Assembly (NCBI RefSeq): GCF_964340395.1
Contig: NC_135556.1
Location: 6,861,001-6,925,000 of the forward strand
DNA: 64,000 nt
Direction: 5' to 3'
From: Glandiceps talaboti
Lineage: Eukaryota > Hemichordata > Enteropneusta > Spengelidae
The translations under genes and the position numbers were made by a program. Of this stretch, positions 33,336 through 44,451 are shown piece after piece. Within the stretch, counting starts at the first letter, position 1. Each line of letters opens with the position of its first letter. Under the pieces are notes generated by a model. The model saw only the letters and a list, made by a program, of their open reading frames with translations, made no database searches and had not been told where the DNA came from.

Positions 33336-33700
33336 CCACAGCACAGCACAGCACAGCACAGCACACCACACCACATCACACCACACCACACCACACCACA
33401 CTATACCATACCACACCACACCATACCATACCATACCATACCATACCATACCACACCATACCGTACCATACAAACTCACATAACATCACCAGCCGCACCA
33501 CATCACACATTTCCAAACCATATCAGATCAGATCAGATCAGATCACACCACACCACACCACACCACACCACACCACACCACACCACATCACATCACATCA
33601 CATCACATCACATCACATCACACCACACAGTACATTGCAGTACAGTACGTACAGTACACTATTGTTACAGTATTGTATACATCTAACCTAAAACACAGCA
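33336..33700. repeat. Evolving pentanucleotide array
   Basis: Runs of ACAGC, ACACC, ATACC, ATCAG and ATCAC 5-mers follow one another, each run homogenised locally. Open frames through it (Thr/His-rich) are artefacts. Confidence 0.95.
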
Positions 33701-36700
33701 CAGTACAGGACAGCGTGGATTCAATGCCATATGCTGCAACACGAGGATCACCACTCGTGGGAATTTTGCCATCGATATTTGCATCGCACAGGTATGCCAT
33801 AACATTGAACAATCCAATAATTTGATTATGAAAGGGTGGGTGAAGGCTGTTATGGTTATGGCACCACTATCGGAACAATATGAAATGTTGTGTATTGTAG
33901 ATAGGTTCAGATCTTGATAACTACGAGATACTGGTAGACAGACACACCCTGTCTTTTATTTGTCTGTCACAATGTGTATTTGTTCACCTTGTATGGATGG
34001 GGTGACGAACTGGTCAATCTGACATAAATCGTCAAGTTCCTAAACCTGTAGATGTCGTCGCCTGCCAGTTACTTTGTTGGATATTTTTGACGTGAGTTTA
34101 AGTTTTTCCGGGTTTCTTCACCTCGACCATTTTGGTATCAGCCTATTAGGACACCGTGTATGGCACGTACAAGCACGGATCGAAGTAGTACACGGTAAAG
34201 CGAAGAAACCTATATTGTGTCGAGATGAATACTATACAGCCAGCATAAACAATGTACACAATGGAAGAACTATATACACACTAGATGCCATGAAAAACAA
34301 CCAACTGTGGCATTTACCCGTATATTTTAATGTTTGATCAAATCATTCTCTGGATTAACACTCTTTTAGAGGGATTTGAGGTGAGTATTTTATCATAATC
34401 ACGTCTTTCAACGATTGGTTCCAGTTTGGAAGGGCTATAAGATCATTTAACGTTCACAAGGTGAGTGAAAGTGTAAACCTTTTACGGATAGCTATTGACT
34501 ATTTATTTCAACAAGTCTTCCGACCTGATTTTCTTCGCCTTTGAATTCGTAACTGTCATGGCCACGCCTGTTGATATTTTTTGGGCATGACCCTCTTTTT
34601 ATTTCTATCGAGTCTGGACGTCACGAGTGGTGGAGTCCCGCACTGTATATATGGGTCCATTTAAAGTAATACACGTAAACGTTAAAATGGAGTCTACCAT
34701 ACAGACAATCGCCATTTTCATACAAAAACTCAGCAGTTCAGGCTACACAGCTGGCCAAAGACCCGACTTTCCAGTCAAAAAGAACTGACCAAGTCACCGT
34801 GTTCCGTTCACTGAAGTGGTGTAAAAAACACGGAGTGCGTTGACATTTGTCGATGGAAAGAATCAACTCGAGACGTTAATAGTTGTTGATCAAAAGGTCA
34901 CGTTTCCACGCTTGAATGACTTCGGGTCACCACACAGTTTCTATGCAGCATGCAAAGGCCTCAGGAAACAGACCAAGTCATTCAAGTTAACGCAAAACTT
35001 AGGCAGTAGAAATTTGACATACAAAACACCATAATACTCTTTTTTATGGATTTCTTTTGTATATACTTTGTTCTGAACCAAAATCTAACATCAATTCAAG
35101 AATAGAAATAATTTGTACGATCCAGGTCTACAATGAAATACACCAAAGAAAAGTAATTTAAGAAATAAGATTGTTTTTATTGCTGCCTTGTCAGAAAACT
35201 GTGTACATGTTACATGGTGCCGGGGACATTAAATCTAGATGGCGTGGTTCACATCATAATAGCCCGTAAAATTTGAAGAGGGGAGAGCAAAATTTCACGT
35301 TATCAGATCAATTAGAACCAAGCTCATATTGAGGGTTAGATTTCACTTAACTATTTGTTGATGTTTTTGAGATAGCGAGGTTAGTTTAAAGACCGGCCGG
35401 TAAAAACCAACAAATTATACCTTTATCGAATTTTTTGCATCATATGTGACTTTATACTGGTATGATTTTTGAATGTGTAATGCCAAAACAAAGCAAATAC
35501 TTTGTAATGTCAATATTTGTTATATTATTAACATCATAGATCACATCACATGATACGTCCACGGCCATTTCTCAAAGGAATATTTGGCATCATAAAGAAG
35601 AACTCCCTAGGTTACTGCTTTTATTACACTATCGATCCCAACTCTCAATGTAAAGTAACCGAGGACTTTGTCTCTTCTTATCGATCAAACTTCTTTGAAA
35701 GACAACCTTTGAAATGGTTTTGATAAGCAATGAAAACCAACTGTGTTACAGTCACACAGAGTGAACAATGCCCGACCTTCGTGTAACAAGTCCTTAAAAA
35801 TTGACAAAATTGATCGGTCAAACAACATTCTGATGCTGTAATTGTACGTGGGCAGCAATATTTGACTACTGACGTGTTTGAATCGAATCAGTTACCAAAG
35901 GTGGAAAGTTTATGATAAAAAACAACATTAGTTTTATTTTATTTATATAATCACAGGTTTGTGTATGATTAATGCTATTCGTCAAAATCATGGCCAGAGA
36001 CTTGGTTATCTGGATCGACATAGGAGACGCTTTCAAGTTGTCAAACTTGATAGGGAAATCCAACCGGGGGGGGGGGGGTGGTCAATAAAATGTGACCGAG
36101 GATAGAAACAAGCATAAAAAATAGGTTTTTTTATATTTAAATACAATGGTGTCGTTTGTGCTACTACTAGACACACGTGTACATAGTAATTCATCGTATG
36201 GTTTACCAAAGAAAGTTTACCCGTTTTTCTTTGTATCTATCTATGTTAGTTGATAAAACCTAAAAAAAAAAACCTGTTACACTAATTTAATTTAAACTAA
36301 TTTAATAGTAAACTATTTGTAATTACTGGTGTTTGAATTTGTGATAAAGAAAATATTTCACGCCAAATTAAGGACCCCAGAGTTCAGACATAGCGCGGAT
36401 TTAAATTTGCCACTGACTTATCAGAATATCAAATACACCAGACCCCCATTCCCTGTTTAGTTTCCCCATTTGTAAACTCTAAAAACAATTGCGATCGAAT
36501 TAAGAGTGCATGTAAACATGCCATCGTTATGCAAACAAAATGCAAACCAAACGTACACCGTACCCCATCAAATCTATAATCAATATGACTTGATGTAATA
36601 AATTAACTTTATTTGTCACGCTATTTAATTAATTATTTATCATCTTTGTTACCCTAATTAGCGGCTCTATTTGCTACACCTGTTAGCTGGTACAAATATT

Positions 36701-37266
36701 TGTTAGACGAAACACGTTTGAGAGCAGAGTTTGAGAGGGTGCGAGTTATAGACTGGCACAGGTCATTGCAACAAAAATGAATTAATTAAAGACCAGGGTT
36801 TCAATCCTAGGTTCTCGTGTTACCCAGCGTTATCTTATCAACGGAGTCTTAATGATTAAACAGGATTATTCTTCTGTTCTGGATCAACTTGTTTGTTTGT
36901 TCAATTTTTTTTTCACGCCTAAACGTTTTATTCCAACCCATCCTTTGACCCAAACTTTGTTTTCACTCGGTTGGAAAATACTGATGACACAAAATAAGGG
37001 TTTTGTCACATTTCGTATTCGACTCGAAGTAACAAGGCCCTTTATGTCACTCGTATTTTGCCTGGCTGAACGAAGGCAAATGTTGGGGAGTAAAATCTAA
37101 TAATACTTACTGTATACTTATGATAGCCAGGAGTATATATAACTTACATCTGTGGTCAGATCCAGGGATAAGATTATTTCACTTATATAAATGTATAGAT
37201 ATTAAAATTAATGTTTGTTCAGCCCACCACTCAAATGTAATCAGTTCTGGGTTTTTCCCTTTGCAG
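33701..37266. other. Intergenic region before TRAP-like 3
   Basis: No convincing gene. Short open frames at 34074-34337 and 34840-35034 match nothing I know and show no splice context worth reporting. A poly-G run lies at 36067-36078. Confidence 0.35.
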
Positions 37267-37331
37267 GGTAACTTGCCAAAGAAACTGGTCGGCATAGTCT
37301 CAGCCAAGAAATAATGTCGTCGGAAATTTTG
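37267..37331 (+). other. Candidate 5' UTR exon of TRAP-like 3
   Basis: A 65-nt segment bounded by a strong acceptor (TTTTTCCCTTTGCAG) and a strong donor (TTTTG|GTAAGT). If joined to the coding exon at 39154 it contributes an upstream ATG (37314) whose 17-codon frame closes at a TGA at 39187-39189, before the main start. Such an upstream ORF could dampen translation. Inferred from splice signals only. Confidence 0.3.
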
Positions 37332-38639
37332 GTAAGTAAAACTTCTGGGGAAACATTCACAGTTCAAAGTGATCTGAGGTATTGGCTAGTCTCACTAATG
37401 CAACCATGGACAGTGTAATATGCTCATAGATCGCCTATGAAACTACCGTTGTAGAGAGTATTACAGATTTTTATCTCCTAATGTTGGACTATGGTATTAT
37501 GAATATACAGGAAAGAAATTTATTTGTTGCTGTATTTTTTGAAAATAGGTGCGTTTTGGGGACTGTATTTGTGGAAAAATTGTCTCGATACATGTTGAGA
37601 AATATCCAGACAAACCACCACAGCTGCTGTCAGTCACAAAAACGCAGTACTCACACGAATTTTATTCTTTTAACAATTGTTACTGTAGGTGTTCTAGCTT
37701 ATCAAACAATCCTAACAGTCAACCATCTTAAGTATCCCTGTCATTTCAAACTGTCGTACTGTGACGGGCCAAATAAAAAAATAGCGCGTTTCTGATAACC
37801 CTACCGACCCTAGTTTAAGCCCCCGTCCTTAAACAACTTTTTTGTATGCAGAAAGGTAAAATGGTAACAATTTACTTCTATTTCCGTGTACACCTTCATG
37901 CCTTTGCATCATGTGGTCACTTTAAACAAATCTTATCCCAGAGAGAAACCAGGTCTTTTTAGACTATAACAGTACAGTCTGCAGAACGTGTTCGTCTACC
38001 TATAATCTCTTTTAACATCATTTACTTCTTTTACACCACATCAAACTCCCTATTTTCTGAACTCATGTTATCGGAAATTTTGCCTAGGAGCTAACACATC
38101 AATCAACAACTATCCAACACTGTCGCATTAGGTGTAGGTAAAATTGTATTTTATCGGCAGAACCATAAGGACTACACAGGACTGTGTTTTTTGTTATAGT
38201 ATAGACCAGCCCTTTCTCTAGCTCTGTCAGAATCAATTGTATTCCTAATTCGAACTTAGCCTTTCGGTTCATGTTTCTTATTGCAAGCAATGTCTTGAGT
38301 TACCCAATGCAAGTGTCAACATGCATTTCTCTATTTATAGTCGGTTCGTTTTTCTTGTCCAATGTTTTGATATTTTTGACAATATAGCATGATAAATAGT
38401 TGACATTGTTTGCAGCCCCCTCTCAAGTCTAATATATTAGATGTTTACATTGTATTTATCATAGTGACTTGTGACATTTTACAGTAGGAATACATCAAAT
38501 GAAGCATTTTTCACCCACCCCTTTCGGGCTTTTAAGTCACTCTGATTCAAAATTTTATAGTAAATTAAAATGACGGTACATCAAATAACTGAGTACAGTT
38601 GTCTAGTAAAGATATAATTTACATTTTATCATAACAAAG

Positions 38640-38641
<2 letters not shown>
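37332..38641. other. Probable TRAP-like 3 intron
   Basis: No coding exon or defined repeat recognised. Confidence 0.35.

Positions 38642-38697
<56 letters not shown>
38642..38697. repeat. (AT)n microsatellite
   Basis: About 28 AT units. Confidence 0.97.
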
Positions 38698-38698
<1 letters not shown>

Positions 38699-38803
38699 TA
38701 ATTCAGTGTAAGAGGTAAGTCATAAACTGAAGGAAAAGCGCTCAATACTGAGAAGTAGAGCTGTATTACACAAAATACACAAGTTATGGTACGGAGCCGT
38801 TAC

Positions 38804-39130
38804 TCAGAGTTTCACGCTTGAATGCGATCTTCGGACGACTAATCTTTCTCTTCTTCTGCTGAAGGCACTTTCATTAAATGTTGCTAGTTGTCGAATACAA
38901 TTATTGATAATTAATATAAAACTCTGATTAGAATTTGAATTTACAAAAGAATCATTCTCTTCGCTATTTAATTGAAACATAACATTTCTGAGATCATCGT
39001 ATAGTTTACATATCACGACACAGTGTTTTTCATCTTCCACTTCTCCTAAGTTACAATGGATGCAATGTAACGTGTATGGAAAGTTTAAAAAAAATATTTT
39101 AAGACCCCAAAATAAATATTGCTGATTACA
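38804..39130 (-). pseudogene. LINE C-terminal fragment, minus strand
   Basis: The minus-strand frame contains LHCIHCNLGEVEDEKHC and CKLYDDLR, the Cys/His pattern (CxxC...EDExH...C) found at the C terminus of many non-LTR retrotransposon polyproteins. No RT domain is left. It lies in the presumed 5' UTR intron of TRAP-like 3, opposite in orientation. Confidence 0.65.
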
Positions 39131-39238
39131 AAACATTTCTGTTATCGTTGCAGATTTCATCATTCAACAAAGTCGTCTGTACCAGTTGAAAATATTTTCT
39201 GCTACTGAGTGACGAAATTGCAGACCGACTCTGTCGCC

Positions 39239-42200
39239 ATGGCAATCTTTTCCACCAATGGAGAGACCGACATATTGATCATCATTATCATATCAGTAGG
39301 TGCTACTGCTTTAGTGACGTCACTAATATGTGTCTTCATATTCTGTTGTTACCTGAAACGCCGCAAACGGCAGGACAGGGAGCCAATACAAAAAGTCGAC
39401 ATAGAGGGCAATATATCTTCTACAAACGAATTAGAAAAGTTGAGCAGTACCCAAAAGAAAGAAAAGTCGAGCCGTACCCAACAGAAAGAAAAGACCAAAC
39501 AAAGCTCTTGTGAGGATGAAGATATTGGTGACAAAAGCAGATACAACCGTGCTTTTGAAGATGACCGTGATGTAACTCCGTCGGTTGGCATAACTGATGA
39601 TGAGAGAACAAAGTCAAATAAGAAAGAACCTGAAGAAGGGACACTTGTTTCTAAACAAGATGTATTGACTTTTGATGACAAAGAGAAAACGTCTCAAGAG
39701 GAAGGATCGCGCCTAGAGGAGGGAAGCGAAATTGAGTATAAAGACATAAAGGTAGAAACAGTTTATGAAGTCAGACAACACAGAAGCGATGGGGAAACTA
39801 GCGATACAGTCAAAGGTGACCGCTTTTCCAAGGAAAGTACTAAAGATGAAGTTGACCTTAACACGAAAGGGATAAATGACATCGGAAAACTTTTGAAACA
39901 GAAAGAGGAGTCTGTAACTTCTTCTGCAAAGAATGTGGAATCAGTAATCGTGACCTCATCTGTAATGACATTAGAAGACAACATGTGCTTAGAAGATGAG
40001 GAAAGTAAACAACAGGATGACGAAAGTGAAACGAATGACAATAAGCAAGATGCACTCATATCAAGAGAAGCGGATTCAAGGGGTGAGGTTGGTGAGAATG
40101 TGACATCAGAGCATGGTGACGTCGACATTGTCATTGCTGATGAAGGAATAATGGCAAAACCGTCATCTGCACTATTTCCAGATGTCCTCGACGTCTGGGA
40201 TAATCTAGCCGTTCGAGATGGGGATGTTGTCACAGAACCAGAGGAAGAGAAGCAGTCACGACCATATGCTACTGAAAACGACCAAGACCAAACAGTCCAT
40301 AGTACTATAATGGATACAGAGAGTGTGATGAACCCGGATGTCGAGCTTGTGGACGACACTGCGAGTTATACAGTAGACAGTAACATTAGCCAACATGAAG
40401 AACAGCAGTCGTTCAGTGTTTCAGCAGATACAAGTATTCAGAACGATAACCCTGTAACAGAAAGTATAAATGAACCAGACTCTATTCCCGGAGGAGACTT
40501 ACTCACTACTCCAAAAGAAGAGGACGACGATAAGACAGAGAACAACTTTGAGGGGACACTTCATCCATCCCAACAAGTTGCAGAACAAGAAATGGGCATC
40601 GTTGATACACAAACAGACTCAGAATATAGTGACCTGGATGTAAATGAAAGCACAGCCCAAGCTTATGACGATTTAGATAAAGGTGATGGCGTAAACAATG
40701 ATACTAGGACACAGCTTGTGGACACACTACCAATGCATCTCTTAGAGGTCCAAGAACAAACACCAGCGGAAGGAGATTTGGCGGAAGACTTGAAACAGGA
40801 GAAAAACGAATACTTTGATATCAGTACTTCTGACAAAACTACAGCCTCTACGGTCACTGATAGAGACAAAACTGATAAAGAAATTGAAACTGCAAAGATT
40901 GCTACAAGCGATGACAATATCTATGACGTCATTGACGGAAACGATGATACAAAAAATCCGCCTGGATCAATATTTCGTACACCGAAACTTTTCACAAGGA
41001 CAAACAAAAAGAACGTTAAAAAGGACAACGGCACAAATAAAACAGAACTCGTCGATGTGAAGCATGGAAAAAAGTCGACAAATAAGAAGGACAAAGGAAA
41101 GAGGAGTGTAAGCGCTAGTATAAAAGTGTCGAGAGAAGTTGAGATGCAGAACCGACCCCTTCCCGAGATAGTTGACTTCAGTAGTCAGCCAGACGACACG
41201 AGAACGATTCCGACCGAAGACGACTCTCTGCTCTACGTAGAGCCAGTCTCTCTGTCGGGCAATAAGCAGACACACGGCGATGGATTAGGAAACGATGGAA
41301 ATTCAAGCGATGAGAATATTTACGACACTGTTGAAGATTCCAAACAGTCGTATCTCCATGCTAACCATGGTGACCTGAATTTGGCAAACACGGTAAAATC
41401 TAAGGAGATATTGAAAGATGCACACCAATCACAATCCCTTCTCAGGAGGGAAGGCATACAAAATCAAGATGATTCCACACACCCGGATGACGTAGATGTT
41501 TCTGTGATACTAAGCACCAACGCTAGAGTGTCTGCAGATCTCTCAGGCCAACATAATGACTACGACAACTCAAATATACATCCACGATGTGGCATTTTAA
41601 AGAATGGTTCTCGAACACCTCCAAGTCCTGAAACTCGACCAAAAAACAAAAAGGTAGCTTTCATTGAAATTGGAGATGGAAACCTGCTTGAAGATGATAT
41701 TAAAGATCGCGAGGAACATCCGGGAAACAATCCACTCCCACAAATCAATGAAGAGACAGAGGAAGATGAAAATCGGGGAGTTTCCAGGCAAATGAAACTT
41801 ATTAACAAGGGAGGTGAGACATTGGGTACATCAGCTGCCGCGTCTTCGAAGAAGATGACGACTGGAAATGATACAACTGGAAATTTTGGACCCAAGACAA
41901 TCAGGGTAGCCGACATGATTGGCAGTATTGAAGCTAAACGCGAGACAGGTGATGGCGTAAGTAATGCGATACCAAGAAAACCCACAACACCAGTTTTCTG
42001 GCGCCATAGGCAGGTGAACGAAGGGAAGAAGACAGTGCCGCCAACTGACAATGTTCCTAAGCACAACGATGTGTCGAATTCCGCAACAGCAAATGTGGTC
42101 GATTTACCGGATACCAAGGTATCACAAGTGTCTGCTCCGAGTAGCAAGAAAATAGTGATCATAGAAAAGGAAAATGAAAGAAACGATATCGATAGAAACA

Positions 42201-42676
42201 CAAATATCAGTATTTCAAAACCCGAAGTGCAAAATACTGCAGGGAGAAACCCTCCCTCCTCGAATGTCAGTGTAAGTTTACGGCAGCAATTGGTGACAAC
42301 GCAGTCACGTGACAAAACCAAGAAGCAGCCTGTAAAACAGATCGTGTCAGTTTTCGGTGGTAGTAACAAAGCTACTTGTGATAACGAAACCCTTAAAGGC
42401 GTCAACGTGGCAGCAATGATTGGGGGTTACGAGAACGACGACCCAGACAAACAAGTTCAACAAGGAACCTCTCCCAAGAAACCTTCTTCATACGTCTATC
42501 CCCAGTCCGGTCGATACAACACAAAAAGTACAGTAGCATATGGAGAACGTTCTCGTAATGAGAATTCGACGTCGAACTCTGTATCATCTGACTTTGGTTC
42601 AACTATTCATCATGCCAAAGGATTACAATTCACACAACCGCATAAGAAAGTAGTTATTATATCAAAGGAGAGTTGA
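39239..42676 (+). CDS. TRAP-like 3: long single-pass adaptor candidate
   Basis: 1145 residues, one exon starting at 39154; the ATG at 39239 is the first in frame (a GTG lies 30 nt upstream). Only 11 residues precede the membrane helix (about 12-38), which ends ALVTSLICVFIFCCYLKRRK; the CC pair beside the basic anchor is a likely palmitoylation site, as in LAT or PAG. The tail is very acidic over its first two thirds, basic afterwards, and has fewer tyrosine sites than its paralogues: SEYSDL (ITIM-like), YDDL, YFDI, YDVI, YVEP, YDTV, YEND. It carries NRPLPEI and LLYVEPVS, shared with the other two, and two copies of a short motif (RVADMIGSIE and VNVAAMIGGYEND). No enzyme domain seen. The scaffold role is inferred. 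Confidence 0.78.
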   Translation: MAIFSTNGETDILIIIIISVGATALVTSLICVFIFCCYLKRRKRQDREPIQKVDIEGNISSTNELEKLSSTQKKEKSSRTQQKEKTKQSSCEDEDIGDKSRYNRAFEDDRDVTPSVGITDDERTKSNKKEPEEGTLVSKQDVLTFDDKEKTSQEEGSRLEEGSEIEYKDIKVETVYEVRQHRSDGETSDTVKGDRFSKESTKDEVDLNTKGINDIGKLLKQKEESVTSSAKNVESVIVTSSVMTLEDNMCLEDEESKQQDDESETNDNKQDALISREADSRGEVGENVTSEHGDVDIVIADEGIMAKPSSALFPDVLDVWDNLAVRDGDVVTEPEEEKQSRPYATENDQDQTVHSTIMDTESVMNPDVELVDDTASYTVDSNISQHEEQQSFSVSADTSIQNDNPVTESINEPDSIPGGDLLTTPKEEDDDKTENNFEGTLHPSQQVAEQEMGIVDTQTDSEYSDLDVNESTAQAYDDLDKGDGVNNDTRTQLVDTLPMHLLEVQEQTPAEGDLAEDLKQEKNEYFDISTSDKTTASTVTDRDKTDKEIETAKIATSDDNIYDVIDGNDDTKNPPGSIFRTPKLFTRTNKKNVKKDNGTNKTELVDVKHGKKSTNKKDKGKRSVSASIKVSREVEMQNRPLPEIVDFSSQPDDTRTIPTEDDSLLYVEPVSLSGNKQTHGDGLGNDGNSSDENIYDTVEDSKQSYLHANHGDLNLANTVKSKEILKDAHQSQSLLRREGIQNQDDSTHPDDVDVSVILSTNARVSADLSGQHNDYDNSNIHPRCGILKNGSRTPPSPETRPKNKKVAFIEIGDGNLLEDDIKDREEHPGNNPLPQINEETEEDENRGVSRQMKLINKGGETLGTSAAASSKKMTTGNDTTGNFGPKTIRVADMIGSIEAKRETGDGVSNAIPRKPTTPVFWRHRQVNEGKKTVPPTDNVPKHNDVSNSATANVVDLPDTKVSQVSAPSSKKIVIIEKENERNDIDRNTNISISKPEVQNTAGRNPPSSNVSVSLRQQLVTTQSRDKTKKQPVKQIVSVFGGSNKATCDNETLKGVNVAAMIGGYENDDPDKQVQQGTSPKKPSSYVYPQSGRYNTKSTVAYGERSRNENSTSNSVSSDFGSTIHHAKGLQFTQPHKKVVIISKES

Positions 42677-44326
42677 ATAGGATATTTGAAAATCTACAAT
42701 TCTGAACATATACCCAATCATTCATGGTCAAATATTATAGTACTAGTAATGTGGCAGCGGTTCATAAATTTCTGTGAAATATTTTCAATGAGGATGATAA
42801 CTGATTTTATAAATGTAGTTTTCAAAAAAAAAATGAACAGCTACACATGCGCACATCAAATTAATCATAAAGGTAACAAACTTACAACTGGCAGGCACTT
42901 GGGCATTTAAATTTCATCACACTCAATTATCATCATTTTAATTATATCCTTGTTAGTTCGATCGTTTTTATCAGCCTGAGATTTTACTCTGTACTGTCTG
43001 CAACCTTCAACCATTGTCATACCAAACTAGATTTAAAATCAACATAGACAATGTATGGTAGGGTCCTATATAAGTACAGACGCTCTCATAGTCTAGATCT
43101 GGCTGGCTTCACTGCTTGTACGGTGCGCCCTCATCTCGGCACACCAAAATACTAGCCCCAATGCCAAACCTGGTGTTGCTGGTATTGAGTGGTTTAGTTT
43201 TAAGTAACCGGTGAGGGCACAATACAAGGCGATTTGAGTCAGTACAAATGGCCAAAGTGATATACGTATTGACTGAGGTACAATTTAGCGACACCAGTCA
43301 GACTGAGATAATCTAGAACTAATGGAAAATGTATTCCTTATGTATTTTCATAGTTATGAATGTTTAATTTTGTTCGATTTCATTTCTCTAGATTTTTTAA
43401 ACTTTATACAGTTTGATGTAATTTGTATAAGTTAATCTCAACCTGCTTTGTTTATATTTCATTTTGAATGTGAATTTATTCACGTCTCTCGGATTGTATC
43501 TCTTCTATGTTTATTTCATTTTCACATTTAAGACGAGATTTACAGTTACATCCATTTGTTTTAGTGAGAGTTCAGAATCAACATATTATGTATTTGTACA
43601 AATTATTCATCTATGTTTAGCAACACTTTTTTAATGGAACCAATATAGTGACTAATAAAATCATGGCAAAATCACAAATTTAGTTTTTAAAGCGCCACAA
43701 CTCACTTCTGTGTACATTGCCGTTGCTCCCTTGTTTTGTGTTTTCTTGTATGTTCGATGTTTCATCAGCTGGACGAAATAAGAAATATGAGTTTGGCAAG
43801 ACAACTGAAATTGCGTACTAGTATAATGATAAGTACAGTCTAGTCAGGGCAATGTTGAGTGTATGCTACACTGCCATGGAAATCAGGGTTTCCTATTGGC
43901 TAGAAGTTTTCATACTTATTGCGAACTTACGAAGTGAATATTTGACTACTATCTAAACCACGTCTGGTCAAAGTCTCTCAATCAGCACAAAAAGTTGTTC
44001 ATCCAATCAGTGAACCCCAACTGTTATAGTGATGTAAACAATGTATCAGTAGCATCCTGAGCTGACAAATATACCGTATTTGGACATTACATAACTGCCC
44101 CAATAAAGTTTATGAGGGACTGTGTTATTGGTTAGAATTTTGAGATTTATTAACAAAGACATCATGTGATGTTAATGACTGTTTGGGTGGATGGGGATGA
44201 ATTTTAAATTTCATCTCATGCATCTTTATGACGTCTAGTAACGACTTTGACTACACTGTGAGTGGAGGTGGAAATAGTAACGATACTGTATAGGAACTAG
44301 ACTAGCCTAGTCGTGAAGCACTAACA
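42677..44326 (+). other. TRAP-like 3 3' flank
   Basis: No gene. A segment at about 43088-43318 has weakly matching ends (AGTCTAGATCTGGCTGG and the inverse of GACTGAGATAATCTAG) and may be a decayed MITE. Several AATAAA-like signals exist; none can be assigned. Confidence 0.35.
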
Positions 44327-44451
44327 CTACTACACTATTTCAGCAATCCTAACTGACATTTTGATTTTGTTGTTGTGATTTTGGAGGATATCGAAGTGAA
44401 AATTTAAATAATCTAAACTATAGTTAGGATAGCTGAAATATTGCGGTAGTG
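44327..44451. mobile_element. Small foldback/MITE
   Basis: ACTACACTATTTCAGCAATCCTAACT at the left end (given here by position 44329-44354) is inverted at 44420-44450 (AGTTAGGATAGCTGAAAT, TTGCGGTAGT). The left arm is also partly repeated in direct orientation at about 44676-44716. Confidence 0.55.

Noticed and set aside
33128-33691. Thr/His-rich 187-codon frame
   Set aside because: Produced by the pentanucleotide array.
39209-39238. GTG-initiated extension of adaptor-like gene 3 (and a TTG one at 18734 for gene 1)
   Set aside because: Non-ATG starts are unlikely in an animal gene; an ATG follows 30 nt and 9 nt later respectively.
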